From Ohtaekwangia kribbensis (lineage in GTDB: Bacteria; Bacteroidota; Bacteroidia; Cytophagales; Cyclobacteriaceae), in assembly GCF_042676245.1 (NCBI RefSeq), contig NZ_JBHTKA010000008.1:372001-436000 (forward strand): a stretch of DNA of 64,000 nucleotides, in the 5' to 3' direction. Positions 25,307 to 35,109 of this stretch are shown here, in pieces (the first letter of the stretch is position 1; each line of letters begins with the position of its first letter). The notes beneath the pieces are model-generated. The model ran no database searches. It was given only the letters and a program-made list of their open reading frames with translations, and was not told the DNA's origin. The position numbers were made by a program, and so were the translations under genes.

Positions 25307-28300
25307 ATGTATACAAAATTACAGATTTGTATTTCGAAGGCGCAAAAATTTACCCTGTACACATTAACAGGAATTGCGCTGCAATGTTTATTGCTCAACG
25401 TTCTGTTTGCCCGAAACGGCACTGCGCAAAACATCTACGATGTTAAGCTTCGTCTCGAGGTAAAAGACAAAACACTGAAAGATGTTTTTACCATCATCGA
25501 AGAGAAAACAGATTTTACCTTTACCTATAGCAGCAAGAGAGTAGACCTTACCAAAAAGATCACGCTGGATGGCCATCATACCAACCTCGGGCAAATTCTG
25601 GAAGCCATCGCTACGCAAGCGCGTGTAGCTATTCAGCAAATGGACAATTTGCTATTGGTAAAATCGAATCTGACAACAGCTACAGTAAAGAAACCAGCGG
25701 CAGCCGGTGCAGTCCGCGGACGTGTGATCGATGATCAGTTCAAATCTGTTTTACCGGGCGCTACTATATTCCAAAAAGGAACCAACAACGGAACGACATC
25801 CGATGTTAACGGAGAATTCTTTTTACGTGTACCCAGTGGTGAAGTCGAGCTTGAAATAAGCTATATAGGCTTCCGTAAATATACCGAAGTAGTAACCGTT
25901 CCGGAAAATGGAGTTGCTGATGTTGAACTTAAAATGATAAGCGATGCCACACAACTGCAGGATATCGTTATTACCGGTGTGTTGCAAGGACAACAAAAAG
26001 CATTGAACCAGCAGAAGACAGCCGACAACATCAAGAACGTAGTGAGTGCTGACCAGATCGGTCGCTTTCCTGATCCAAACGTGGCAGAAGCCTTGCAGCG
26101 TGTGCCCGCAGTAAATATTGAAAGAGATCAAGGTGAAGGCCGCTACGTATTGGTACGCGGTTTGGCACCGCAGTTCACCAACATCAGCATTAACGGCGAG
26201 CAGATACCATCACCAGAAGCCAGCGTTCGTTATGTGGCGCTGGATGCAGTACCAGCCGATCAGCTCTCATCCATTGAAGTAAGCAAAGCTATTACGCCAG
26301 ACATGGATGGTGATGCCATTGGTGGTTCGGTGAACCTGATTACACGCACTGCGCAAACGGAGAACATTAGTATAAATGCGTCCGGTCTTGTAGGGTATAA
26401 CAATATAAATGGCAAGACGAACCTGCAGGGATCACTGGAGCTAAGTCAGCGATTTCTCAATAACAAGCTCGGCATTATGCTGAACTCAAGTTACTATGAA
26501 ACCGAACGTGGCTCCGACAACTGGGAACGTGATGATAATGCACTCGAGTTACGCGACTATGAACTTACCCGAACACGCCTCGGCTTAAGCAGCACCATTG
26601 ACTATAAATTCAACGACAAGAACGAAGTGTATTTCCGATCGCTCTACAATCGTTTTACCGATCGCGAGGAAAGAAGGCGCTATATATTCAATCCAAATGT
26701 TGACGACTCTCCCTTCGAAGACAACGAAATTGAACGCCTCACTAAAGACCGCCTGGAGAAACAGATCGTAACCAGCTTTAACCTGGGAGCAAAACATACG
26801 CTCTCTAAAATCAATCTTGATTACGAAGTGTCTTACTCGGAAGCAATACAAGATACGCCATTCGATATCGAGATAGGGAGTATTGGTGAAGTGGACCAGA
26901 TGTCGATCGACTTTGACACCAATCCAAAGTTTCCATCGTTCGTGGTGGACGATCTGCCACATACGAGTTCGCAAAATATATACCTTAACAATTCCGTCTA
27001 TGAATTTGACGAGGCCACCATGGGCAATACATATGCTAAAGATGTAAACAAGACCGCCAAATTCAACATAGGTATACCGTATAAAGCTGGCAATAGCGAT
27101 GGACTATTCAAATTCGGAGGAAAGGTTCGTCTGAAAGAAAAACGTTATGACATTACGGAGAATGTATTCAGCTATACTGGATCCGATGATCTTACCCTCG
27201 ACCAATACGAAGGAGGAAAAGTAGACGACAACTTCCTGGATGGTAAATATACCCTGCGCGCCAATGCCGACCCGGAAAGATTCATACGTTACTTCAACGC
27301 TAACCCGGGCAACTTCGAATTATCGGTAGAAGACAAACTTGCTACAGAAGCAGCCGAATCGTATACAGCCAAGGAAGATGTATATGCCGGGTATATGATG
27401 ACCAAACTGCAAGTGAACAAACTTATGGTATTGGGAGGTTTTCGTTTTGAGCACACCAGCGTTGACTATAAATCGTACACCGTTGTAAATGAAAGCGAAA
27501 TTATACCGGAAGAAGGAAGCACTGATTATAGTTTCTTCTTACCACAACTGCACGTACGCTATAATGTAAATGACAATACAAACCTGCGCATGGCCGTAAC
27601 ACGTAGTTACGCTCGTCCTAACTTCAGTGATATTATACCCGCACAGGAAATTAACATCAACGAAGGAGAAGGTACTATCGGTAACGCGCAGTTAAAACCG
27701 GTTGGCGCAACCAACGTGGATATATTGGCTGAAAAATATTTTGGAAGCGTAGGTATATTATCCGGTGGAGTATTCTACAAGCGACTCACCGATTTCATTT
27801 TCAACCGCAGATTTGAAAGCAGTCAATACCCAGGCTCCGATGGACAAGTGATCGATATCACACAAGCGCGCAATGGTGAGGCAGCTTCTTTACTAGGTTT
27901 TGAAGTAGCGTATCAACAGAATCTAACGTTTCTACCGGGCATTTTAAAAGGACTGAGTATATATGCTAACTATACGCTCACTTCATCAAACGCTGAAATT
28001 CAATCACGCAGCAACAGCAACGACAATGAAGAGATCAGACTTCCGGGTCAGGCGAAACACGTTGGTAATTTGTCGCTGGGATATGACCTGGGTCGTTTCA
28101 ACTTCCGCGTAAGCGCCAACTTCAATGGAGAGTATATCAGTGAGATTGGTGGCAATGCAAGCGAAGATCTGTATGTAAAAGACCGTATTCAGATGGACGC
28201 TACAACCACCATCACGATCAGTCCGAAGCTGCGTTTCTTTGCCGAGTTCCTGAACATTACCAACCAGCCTTTCGAAGTATACCAGGGACAGGAGAACCAC

Positions 28301-28360
28301 TATATCCAACGTGAATTTTATTCATGGTGGACACGTGCCGGTCTTAAACTCGATCTATAA
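25307..28360 (+). CDS. TonB-dependent transducer/receptor (candidate phytate receptor)
   Basis: The 1017-residue outer-membrane protein has a signal peptide (cleavage near 41), an STN signalling domain (about 48-120, RLEVKDKTLKDVFTIIEEKT), a carboxypeptidase-regulatory-like domain (about 137-210), a plug (QIGRFPDPNVAEALQRVPAV) and a 22-strand barrel with an aromatic C-terminus. The STN domain marks it as a transducer working with the upstream FecR and sigma factor. It is the single-component type without a SusD partner. With a secreted phytase two genes downstream, the ligand is inferred to be phytate, an inositol phosphate or a metal complex of it. Confidence 0.93.
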   Translation: MYTKLQICISKAQKFTLYTLTGIALQCLLLNVLFARNGTAQNIYDVKLRLEVKDKTLKDVFTIIEEKTDFTFTYSSKRVDLTKKITLDGHHTNLGQILEAIATQARVAIQQMDNLLLVKSNLTTATVKKPAAAGAVRGRVIDDQFKSVLPGATIFQKGTNNGTTSDVNGEFFLRVPSGEVELEISYIGFRKYTEVVTVPENGVADVELKMISDATQLQDIVITGVLQGQQKALNQQKTADNIKNVVSADQIGRFPDPNVAEALQRVPAVNIERDQGEGRYVLVRGLAPQFTNISINGEQIPSPEASVRYVALDAVPADQLSSIEVSKAITPDMDGDAIGGSVNLITRTAQTENISINASGLVGYNNINGKTNLQGSLELSQRFLNNKLGIMLNSSYYETERGSDNWERDDNALELRDYELTRTRLGLSSTIDYKFNDKNEVYFRSLYNRFTDREERRRYIFNPNVDDSPFEDNEIERLTKDRLEKQIVTSFNLGAKHTLSKINLDYEVSYSEAIQDTPFDIEIGSIGEVDQMSIDFDTNPKFPSFVVDDLPHTSSQNIYLNNSVYEFDEATMGNTYAKDVNKTAKFNIGIPYKAGNSDGLFKFGGKVRLKEKRYDITENVFSYTGSDDLTLDQYEGGKVDDNFLDGKYTLRANADPERFIRYFNANPGNFELSVEDKLATEAAESYTAKEDVYAGYMMTKLQVNKLMVLGGFRFEHTSVDYKSYTVVNESEIIPEEGSTDYSFFLPQLHVRYNVNDNTNLRMAVTRSYARPNFSDIIPAQEININEGEGTIGNAQLKPVGATNVDILAEKYFGSVGILSGGVFYKRLTDFIFNRRFESSQYPGSDGQVIDITQARNGEAASLLGFEVAYQQNLTFLPGILKGLSIYANYTLTSSNAEIQSRSNSNDNEEIRLPGQAKHVGNLSLGYDLGRFNFRVSANFNGEYISEIGGNASEDLYVKDRIQMDATTTITISPKLRFFAEFLNITNQPFEVYQGQENHYIQREFYSWWTRAGLKLDL

Positions 28361-28378
28361 CCTTAACCTGAAAAAGAA

Positions 28379-29416
28379 ATGAAAAAGCATTTATATACTT
28401 TGGCGACAACCTTGATATTAACAGCCTTTGTGAGCTGTGCCGATAATTCGCTGGACGAAAAACCGAACGATAATAACTTCCCCCTTCAGCTGTTGCTGGA
28501 TGCAGAGGAAGGCGCTGACCTTGCCGATGCAGAGGACTATAGCATAGAAGTTAAGTTCGCTGATTATTTACCGGATGCTGCACTTCCTGAAAGCAACATC
28601 ACAATAGATTATACTATTACCGATCTTGAAGAGGACATGGCTGATCATGTAACTATCGACAAGATTATATACGAAGTTGAAGTAGACGATTGTACATACG
28701 AACGCGAAATTCCTTTTACGGCAAGCAATGACGGCCTCTCCGGAACTATTACACTTTCACGTGATGAAGATTTGAAATTCGTACCTACTTCTTTCGAAGT
28801 TATACTTACGTTGCCCGGTGAAGATGAAACGAAAGGCAGTTTCAAATTTGAATTATCTAATCTCAAATCATCTGAGCGTGTTATACTGGGTTCACCAAAT
28901 GTATTCGAATACGAAGTATTAGACAATGACGCGGCAGGCGAATGGGAACTTGAGTTTAACAACGAAGAAGAGTTCGAAGCTTTTAAAAGTATATTTGGGC
29001 CCTTAAATCCTGAACTGCAAGGGATAAACTTTGAAGACATCACCGGAAAAGTAAAAGCTGAATTTGAATTCGAAGAAATGAAATTCGAAATCGAATTAGC
29101 AGAGGAAGAAGAAATTACTACCTGCGAAAACGGTGAGTCTGAAACAGAGACTGAAAACAAAGTGATCGAGATCGAAGCAGAGTATGAAGCCGAAGATGGT
29201 GAGTTATCGTTGGAAGGAAGCCACGTTATTGTAAATGACGAAGGCGTTGAAGAAGACGAACTGGATTTCATCATCGACAGTGAATATGAAATCAATGAAG
29301 CTGAAGAAACCATAACAATTCATTTTCTAAAAGTTGTGGATGAAGATTACTTCAAAGAAGGCGAAGAACTATTTAGCAATGGTGATGGCGTTAGTTTCAC
29401 CTTTACAAAAGATTAA
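28379..29416 (+). CDS. Very acidic lipoprotein of the phytate locus
   Basis: I do not recognise a family in this 345-residue lipoprotein (lipidated Cys20 in TAFVSC). Asp and Glu are extremely frequent throughout, for example LLLDAEEGADLADAEDY and FEFEEMKFEIELAEEEE, with alternating hydrophobic and acidic residues suggesting beta strands. It lies 18 bases after the receptor and 60 before the phytase. Acidic surface and position suggest Ca2+ binding, which beta-propeller phytases need, or a partner of the receptor; this is inference. Confidence 0.8.
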   Translation: MKKHLYTLATTLILTAFVSCADNSLDEKPNDNNFPLQLLLDAEEGADLADAEDYSIEVKFADYLPDAALPESNITIDYTITDLEEDMADHVTIDKIIYEVEVDDCTYEREIPFTASNDGLSGTITLSRDEDLKFVPTSFEVILTLPGEDETKGSFKFELSNLKSSERVILGSPNVFEYEVLDNDAAGEWELEFNNEEEFEAFKSIFGPLNPELQGINFEDITGKVKAEFEFEEMKFEIELAEEEEITTCENGESETETENKVIEIEAEYEAEDGELSLEGSHVIVNDEGVEEDELDFIIDSEYEINEAEETITIHFLKVVDEDYFKEGEELFSNGDGVSFTFTKD

Positions 29417-29476
29417 TGGTATAGAATGGCTGACCGTGCTCACGGCACGATCGGCATAAATTAAGTATATTTTACA

Positions 29477-30556
29477 ATGAAGCGATTACTGATACTTACA
29501 GCACCCGCATTTTTATTTATAGCCTGCAAACAAAAAGAGACACCGACATCACCAGCCCAGGTAGATACTGCAGCCGTAGTTAAACCCGTGTTTGCGTCCG
29601 ATACTGTGTCGTATGACAGCGATGATCCTGCATTCTGGATCAACCCGAATGATCCGTCTCAGAGCCTGATCGTGGGCACCGACAAAGGTGGCGATGCCGG
29701 TGATGGTGCGCTCTATGTATTTGATCTGAATGGAAAAGAGATCAAATCAAAAACGGTAAAGAACATTAAGCGCCCTAATAATGTAGATATAGCATACGGT
29801 CTTAGTCTTCAGAATAAAAAAACAGATATAGCCGTATGCACCGAGCGTAACACAAATTCCATCCGTGTTTTCAGTTTGCCTGATATGAAGGCAATAGACA
29901 AAGGTGGTATACCGGTTTTTGAAAATGATTCATTGCGCGCGCCCATGGGGGTAGCGCTATATACTAATCCGGCTGATGGAAAGATCTATGCTATTGTTGG
30001 GAGAAAATCCGGACCTACCGATGGAAGCTATATCTGGCAATACCTGCTGCAGGATGACGGCAGTGGAAATGTAACCGGAAAACTAGTTCGTAAATTCGGA
30101 AACTATAGTGGCAAAAACGAAATAGAATCCATCGCGGTGGACAATGAGCTGGGATATATATACTATTCAGACGAAGGTGTCGGCATTCGCAAGTACTATG
30201 CGCATCCGGATAGCGCCAACACCGAACTTGCTCACTTCGGCACGACCGGCTTTACTGACAATCACGAAGGTATATCCATTTATAAATTTAAAGATGGTAC
30301 AGGATATATACTTGTATCCGATCAGCAGGCCAACCAGTTCCACATATATTTACGCGAAGGCAAAAACAGCAAGCACGATCATCCGCTATTAAAAACTGTA
30401 AAGACTTCCACAGTTGAAAGCGATGGCAGTGATGTTACCAGCATAGCGTTGCCCGGATTTCCGCACGGGTTGTTTGTAGCCATGAGCGATGATAAAACAT
30501 TCCAGTTTTATCGTTGGGAAGATATAGCCGGAAAAGAATTACGATCGGCTCAGTAA
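29477..30556 (+). CDS. Beta-propeller phytase (3-phytase), lipoprotein
   Basis: The enzyme removes phosphates from Ca-phytate. The 359-residue protein begins with a lipoprotein signal (Cys17 in FLFIAC), then the family's opening motif (SDDPAFWINPNDPSQSLIVG), GGDAGDGALYVFDLNGKEI, RPNNVDIAYG, the acidic metal-site stretch YYSDEGVGIRKY and the NHEGISIYKF repeat. These match the six-bladed Ca2+-dependent phytase fold. Surface anchoring next to a TonB receptor fits breakdown at the cell surface with uptake of products. Confidence 0.92.
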   Translation: MKRLLILTAPAFLFIACKQKETPTSPAQVDTAAVVKPVFASDTVSYDSDDPAFWINPNDPSQSLIVGTDKGGDAGDGALYVFDLNGKEIKSKTVKNIKRPNNVDIAYGLSLQNKKTDIAVCTERNTNSIRVFSLPDMKAIDKGGIPVFENDSLRAPMGVALYTNPADGKIYAIVGRKSGPTDGSYIWQYLLQDDGSGNVTGKLVRKFGNYSGKNEIESIAVDNELGYIYYSDEGVGIRKYYAHPDSANTELAHFGTTGFTDNHEGISIYKFKDGTGYILVSDQQANQFHIYLREGKNSKHDHPLLKTVKTSTVESDGSDVTSIALPGFPHGLFVAMSDDKTFQFYRWEDIAGKELRSAQ

Positions 30557-30559
30557 CAT

Positions 30560-31963
30560 TCAGGCAGATTCACTCACGGGGAAGTATAAAACAAACTCGG
30601 CACCTTCATTTACTTTCCCGTGAGCTGATACAAACCCGAGGTGATTCGTCATAATTCGCTTCACAATGGTAAGTCCAATACCCTTACCCGTATAGGCCGA
30701 TTGCTGCGAGTGCAGCCGTTGAAATAAATTGAACATCCTTCCGGCAAATTCATTATCGAAGCCAATGCCATTATCGCGTACAATAATTTTAATATAGTGC
30801 TGGCTGTCGTACCGGATTTTAAATTTCTCTTTCATTTCTTCAGCCGTGGCTTGCTGCGTAAGTATAAATATTGCCGGAGGCACATTTTCTTTCGAGAATT
30901 TCACGGCATTGTCCAACAGCGAATGAAACAGCAGATTTAATTGTGAACGATACCCGGTTATATCCGGCAGACGCAAATCGATGGAGAGCTTTACATCTTT
31001 AGCGGTAAATATATCTTTCAACTCATGCTGTACTTCCTCCACAACTTCTTTCAGTGATACCCGTTGCGATTCTTCTTTTTGTCCTACCAGTTGCGTAAAG
31101 TTCATCAGGTCTTCCACCAGCTCATGCATGCGCGTTGCCGAGAATTGCAAACGCTCTACCAGCCGCTGTGTTTCGGCAGGTAATTCATCTTTATACTTTA
31201 CCTTTAGCATATCACTAAAGGTTAAAATTTTGCGCAGCGGTTCCTGCAGATCGTGCGAAGCTGCAAATGTAATTTGCTCCAGCTCCGCGTTGGCTTGATT
31301 GAGCTCGGTAATCTTTAGTTCCAGTTCACGCTGGTATCGGAATCGTCTCGATAGCTCGCGTATAATGAGCAGAAACGTGATAATGAACACAACAAATGAA
31401 AATGTAAATATTACAACCGAGTAGTTAGATGAAGCCGAGCCGTATGAGTCTTTTATCTTTCTTCGTGTAACGAGCAGGCGTTTTTCTTCCTGCTCTATAT
31501 CCTTGAGAATAGCTTCGCATTCCTGCATCGTTTCTCTTCCTGCCCTTAAGCGTTTCTCAAATAATGTTCTGTCCAGTTTATGAAGCGCTGTGCTCTCTTC
31601 GAGTATATCTATTCTTCGGGCAATTATATAGCTGAGGTCTTTTAGTTTTTTTTGCTGCGCGGGGTTTTCACTCGTAAGCTCGAGTAAGCGACTGAATGAT
31701 CCGCGCACAGCGCTGAGTCGTTCTTCAAAAGGTTTTATAAAAAGGCTGTCGTTGGTGAGCAGGAAGCCGCGCTGGCTGCTCTCCATTTCCTTGAAATAAT
31801 TTTCGAGGTTCTTCAGTTCCTGCAACACCTCGTGGGTGCGTTCAATCCAGGTGATGGAATAATTATAGCGCAATAACCGGGTATAAAAGTTAAACCCAAT
31901 GCCGAGCAAAATAACGAGGGAAACGAAAAAAGCTAAGTAGGTTATTATAACGGACTTACGCAT
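30560..31963 (-). CDS. Sensor histidine kinase with CHASE3 domain
   Basis: The 467-residue kinase has a first membrane helix (about 7-27), a periplasmic CHASE3 sensory domain (NYFKEMESSQRGFLLTNDSL) and a second helix (about 178-200). HisKA follows with the phospho-acceptor in ASHDLQEPLRKI, then HATPase_c with LDNAVKFSKE, DNGIGFDNEFAGRMF and GKGIGLTIVK. It resembles phytochrome-like and Bacteroidota light- or stress-type kinases that often signal to single-domain response regulators; two such regulators occur further on. It ends four bases from the convergent phytase gene. Confidence 0.9.
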   Translation of the reverse strand: MRKSVIITYLAFFVSLVILLGIGFNFYTRLLRYNYSITWIERTHEVLQELKNLENYFKEMESSQRGFLLTNDSLFIKPFEERLSAVRGSFSRLLELTSENPAQQKKLKDLSYIIARRIDILEESTALHKLDRTLFEKRLRAGRETMQECEAILKDIEQEEKRLLVTRRKIKDSYGSASSNYSVVIFTFSFVVFIITFLLIIRELSRRFRYQRELELKITELNQANAELEQITFAASHDLQEPLRKILTFSDMLKVKYKDELPAETQRLVERLQFSATRMHELVEDLMNFTQLVGQKEESQRVSLKEVVEEVQHELKDIFTAKDVKLSIDLRLPDITGYRSQLNLLFHSLLDNAVKFSKENVPPAIFILTQQATAEEMKEKFKIRYDSQHYIKIIVRDNGIGFDNEFAGRMFNLFQRLHSQQSAYTGKGIGLTIVKRIMTNHLGFVSAHGKVNEGAEFVLYFPVSESA

Positions 31964-32096
31964 AGAATAGATTAATTTCTACAAAATGAGCAACATTTTC
32001 CCCAATACTCCTCATTTACACTTGACCGCTTTATTTTTAGAAATTACATTTATCTGACAATCAGAATCTTAAAAAAAAATCAACGGGCAAAAAAGT

Positions 32097-32113
32097 TTGG
32101 TTTTAGGGTTGCA
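32097..32113 (+). promoter_or_regulatory. Sigma-54-like promoter in front of rpoN
   Basis: ttgg-N9-ttgca carries the invariant GG (32099-32100) and GC (32111-32112) ten bases apart, with flanking TTGG and TTGCAT as in the -24/-12 consensus. It lies 36 bases before the rpoN start. The CAC part of the -24 element is missing. It suggests autoregulation of the rpoN operon. Confidence 0.45.
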
Positions 32114-32148
32114 TATAGGTTTTAATATTTAAACCAAAACCATTGGCT

Positions 32149-33561
32149 ATGTTACGTCAGAATCTAACGCAGAAGCAACAGCTAAAAATAAATCCTCAGC
32201 AGCTTCAGATGCTTGAGCTCTTTCACTTAACAAGCTTACAACTTGAGCAACGAATAAAAAACGAATTGGAGGAAAATCCTATTATCGAGGAGAAGGATAA
32301 TTCTGATGAAATAGAAACAACCAATAGCAAAGAAGAAGTTCAGGAGTTTCAGGACTGGGATGAATATGGTTATGATGATATACCCGACTATAAAACTGAA
32401 AACAGACAATATTATCAGCAGGAAGAAATGCCGGATAGGCCTATCGTTGCGGGCCGCGATTTCAAAGTAGATCTTGAAGAACAGTTATCAGCTATAAAAC
32501 TTTCTGAAACAGACGAAGCCTTCGCACAGTTCGTCATCGGAAACCTGAATGAAAAAGGTTTTCTTGAAACACCTCTCGAAACACTCGCTGAAGATTTCTC
32601 GCTCAAAACCATGAAGTGGATTGAAGGAGAAGATGCCGAAAAATTACTACACGTTATACAAAGCTTTGAACCCGCAGGCGTAGGTGCGCGCGACATTCGT
32701 GAGTGTATGCTGTTGCAACTGAAGCGCATGAATACAAAATGTCCGGATGTAAAAGCAGCGCTTACCATTCTTGAAAAACACTACGATGATCTAAAGGCGC
32801 GGAACTTCGAAAAAATAGAAAACGCTTTACAGATTGACGAAGAAGAATTACGCATGGTGTTGGAGATGATGGGCGCTCTGAATCTCAATCCAATTGGAAG
32901 CACCGAAGAAAGAACTTCAGCCGACACAATTATTCCCGATTTCTTTATCACCCATCGTGAAGATGGCATGGAAGTAGGTCTTACCAATCAGCGCTCTGCT
33001 AATCTCGTCATCAGCAATCGCATGAAAGCAATGGTAAAGGAAGCCGAGAAAGGTAAAGATACACGTACGTTCCAATACCTGAAGAGCAAACTCAGTTCAG
33101 CAGAGTGGTTTGTAAATGCCATACGCCAGCGTGAAACAACCATGCTAAATGTTATTAATGCCATTGTTCAATACCAGTTCGATTATTTTCAGGATGGAGA
33201 CAAGTCACAACTCAAACCGATGATCCTGAAAAATATAGCGGAGATGGCCGTGGTAGATATATCTACGGTGTCACGCATTACCTGTAACAAGTACATTCAA
33301 ACGCCCTTTGGAACGATTTTATTAAAGAGCTTATTTAGCGAAGGTATCGAGAACAAGAGCGGTGCAGTGATCAGCAACAAAGTTATCCAGAAGGAGATTG
33401 AAGAAGTTATCAAGTGCGAGGATAAGAAGTCTCCATACTCAGATCAGCAACTGGCATCGTTGCTGGCAACACGCGGCTTTAACATCGCAAGACGCACCGT
33501 TACCAAATACCGTGAGCATCTTCAGATACCCGTTGCTCAGATGCGGGCTTTCTGGGCGTAA
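32149..33561 (+). CDS. rpoN: RNA polymerase sigma-54 factor
   Basis: Sigma-54 directs polymerase to -24/-12 promoters and needs an AAA+ activator to melt DNA. Region I is recognisable (LRQNLTQKQQLKINPQQLQM), followed by an acidic region II, the core-binding domain (DLEEQLSAIKLSETDEAFAQ, EPAGVGARDIRECM) and the C-terminal RpoN box ARRTVTKYREHLQIP. Length is normal at about 470. ATG 32149 is chosen over an upstream TTG. The adjacent activator gene, 42 bases downstream, is an obvious functional partner. Confidence 0.96.
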   Translation: MLRQNLTQKQQLKINPQQLQMLELFHLTSLQLEQRIKNELEENPIIEEKDNSDEIETTNSKEEVQEFQDWDEYGYDDIPDYKTENRQYYQQEEMPDRPIVAGRDFKVDLEEQLSAIKLSETDEAFAQFVIGNLNEKGFLETPLETLAEDFSLKTMKWIEGEDAEKLLHVIQSFEPAGVGARDIRECMLLQLKRMNTKCPDVKAALTILEKHYDDLKARNFEKIENALQIDEEELRMVLEMMGALNLNPIGSTEERTSADTIIPDFFITHREDGMEVGLTNQRSANLVISNRMKAMVKEAEKGKDTRTFQYLKSKLSSAEWFVNAIRQRETTMLNVINAIVQYQFDYFQDGDKSQLKPMILKNIAEMAVVDISTVSRITCNKYIQTPFGTILLKSLFSEGIENKSGAVISNKVIQKEIEEVIKCEDKKSPYSDQQLASLLATRGFNIARRTVTKYREHLQIPVAQMRAFWA

Positions 33562-33603
33562 TTTTTTTGAGTAATTATAGGTGTAGTTATTTTTAAAAAA
33601 TAT

Positions 33604-35109
33604 ATGGCTGAAAAAATATTAATCATTGATGACGATAAGGACATGTGCCTTGTTCTGAAGCGTTTTTTGTCCAAGCACGGCTTTGAGGCTATTGAGGCAA
33701 ACAGCGGCAAAAAGGCATTGGAAATATTGGAGGGAACAAATCCGGATCTTATCCTCTGCGATTTCAAGCTGGAGGATATGGATGGTACCACCATTCTCAA
33801 GAATATAAAAGATAAACTTCCGGCAGTGCCTGTAATTATCATTACAGGCTATAGTAATATAAAAACGGCTGTAGAGGTAATGCGCCTCGGAGCAATAGAC
33901 TATGTAACAAAACCGTTGTTGCCTGATGAAATTCTCATTACTATAAAACGTGCCCTGAAAGAACCGGCTCCTGTTGTAACACAGGTAGCACCTGCCAACA
34001 CCGAAGAGTACAATGGAAGCAGAACGCAGGTATCAAACGGTAAAAAGGGAGATTCAAATCAAATCTATATTTTCGGCAACAGTCCTGATTTTAAAAATAT
34101 ACTAAACCAGATCGACCTTGTTGGTCCAACCAATTATAGTGTAATTATCTATGGCGAAAGCGGAAGTGGTAAAGAAGCGATCGCACAAGAGATACATAAG
34201 CGAAGCAAACGTTCTGATAAACCTTTTATCGCGATAGATTGTGGAGCCCTGTCAAAAGAACTTGCAGGTAGTGAATTATTCGGTCACGAAAAAGGATCAT
34301 TCACGGGAGCTGTCGGTCAGAAGATAGGAAGTTTTGAACTTGCCAACGGCGGCACGATACTACTGGATGAAATTGCCAACCTGCCGTATGATGTACAGGT
34401 GTCATTACTTCGCGTTACACAAGAGCGAAAAATGAAACGTGTAGGTGGTACAAAAGATATAGACCTGGATGTACGCATTATTGTAGCGAGCAACGAAAAA
34501 CTCTGGGATGCATGCCGTAACGGCAAATTTCGCGAAGACCTTTACCATCGCTTCAACGAATTTCAGATCAACGTTCCGCCATTGCGCGAACGCAAAAATG
34601 ATGTCATGATATTCGCCAATCACTTCCTGAATATCACCAATCAGGAGCTTGGTAAAAATGTAAAAGGATTTACTCCGGAAGTTGAAACCATTTTCCAGAA
34701 CTATGTATGGCATGGCAACTTGCGCGAGCTTAAGAATGTTATCAAACGTGCTACACTATTAGCGGATGGTGATGTTATTGATGTGAAGAGTATACCATTT
34801 GAAGTATCAAACTATACCAAACTGCAGTTTGATAACAGTGGCGCAGATACTTCTGCTCCTATAGCTTCTCCCTACATGGATTCAGGCTTACCACCAACAC
34901 CAAGTTATACACGTCCTATTATTAAAGAAACAGGCTTGAAAGGTGCCGGTATAGATGCCGAGTATGAAATTATTCTCGAGGCACTGAAGCGCGTAAACTT
35001 CAACAAAAGCAAAGCAGCGAAGCTTTTAAAGATCGATCGTAAAACACTCTATAATAAAATCAAGCAATACAAAGAACTCAATAACATTGAGTTTCATCAT
35101 GAAGTATGA
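33604..35109 (+). CDS. NtrC-family sigma-54-dependent response regulator
   Basis: The 501-residue protein has a receiver domain with the phospho-acceptor Asp53 (LILCDFKLEDMDG) and conserved Lys (VTKPL). The AAA+ domain carries Walker A GESGSGKE, the sigma-54 contact loop as GSFTGA rather than GAFTGA, Walker B GGTILLDEIANLP and the sensor region NLRELKNVIKRATLLADGDV. The C-terminal Fis-type helix-turn-helix is NKSKAAKLLKIDRKTLYNKI. GSFTGA is a known tolerated variant in some activators. Its gene overlaps the next kinase by four bases, so that kinase is the likely partner. Confidence 0.94.
   Translation: MAEKILIIDDDKDMCLVLKRFLSKHGFEAIEANSGKKALEILEGTNPDLILCDFKLEDMDGTTILKNIKDKLPAVPVIIITGYSNIKTAVEVMRLGAIDYVTKPLLPDEILITIKRALKEPAPVVTQVAPANTEEYNGSRTQVSNGKKGDSNQIYIFGNSPDFKNILNQIDLVGPTNYSVIIYGESGSGKEAIAQEIHKRSKRSDKPFIAIDCGALSKELAGSELFGHEKGSFTGAVGQKIGSFELANGGTILLDEIANLPYDVQVSLLRVTQERKMKRVGGTKDIDLDVRIIVASNEKLWDACRNGKFREDLYHRFNEFQINVPPLRERKNDVMIFANHFLNITNQELGKNVKGFTPEVETIFQNYVWHGNLRELKNVIKRATLLADGDVIDVKSIPFEVSNYTKLQFDNSGADTSAPIASPYMDSGLPPTPSYTRPIIKETGLKGAGIDAEYEIILEALKRVNFNKSKAAKLLKIDRKTLYNKIKQYKELNNIEFHHEV

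Noticed and set aside
28645..29313. Minus-strand frame of 222 codons, Ser-rich
   Set aside because: It mirrors the acidic lipoprotein: GAA/GAT codons read backward give Ser/Phe-rich sequence. No independent evidence.
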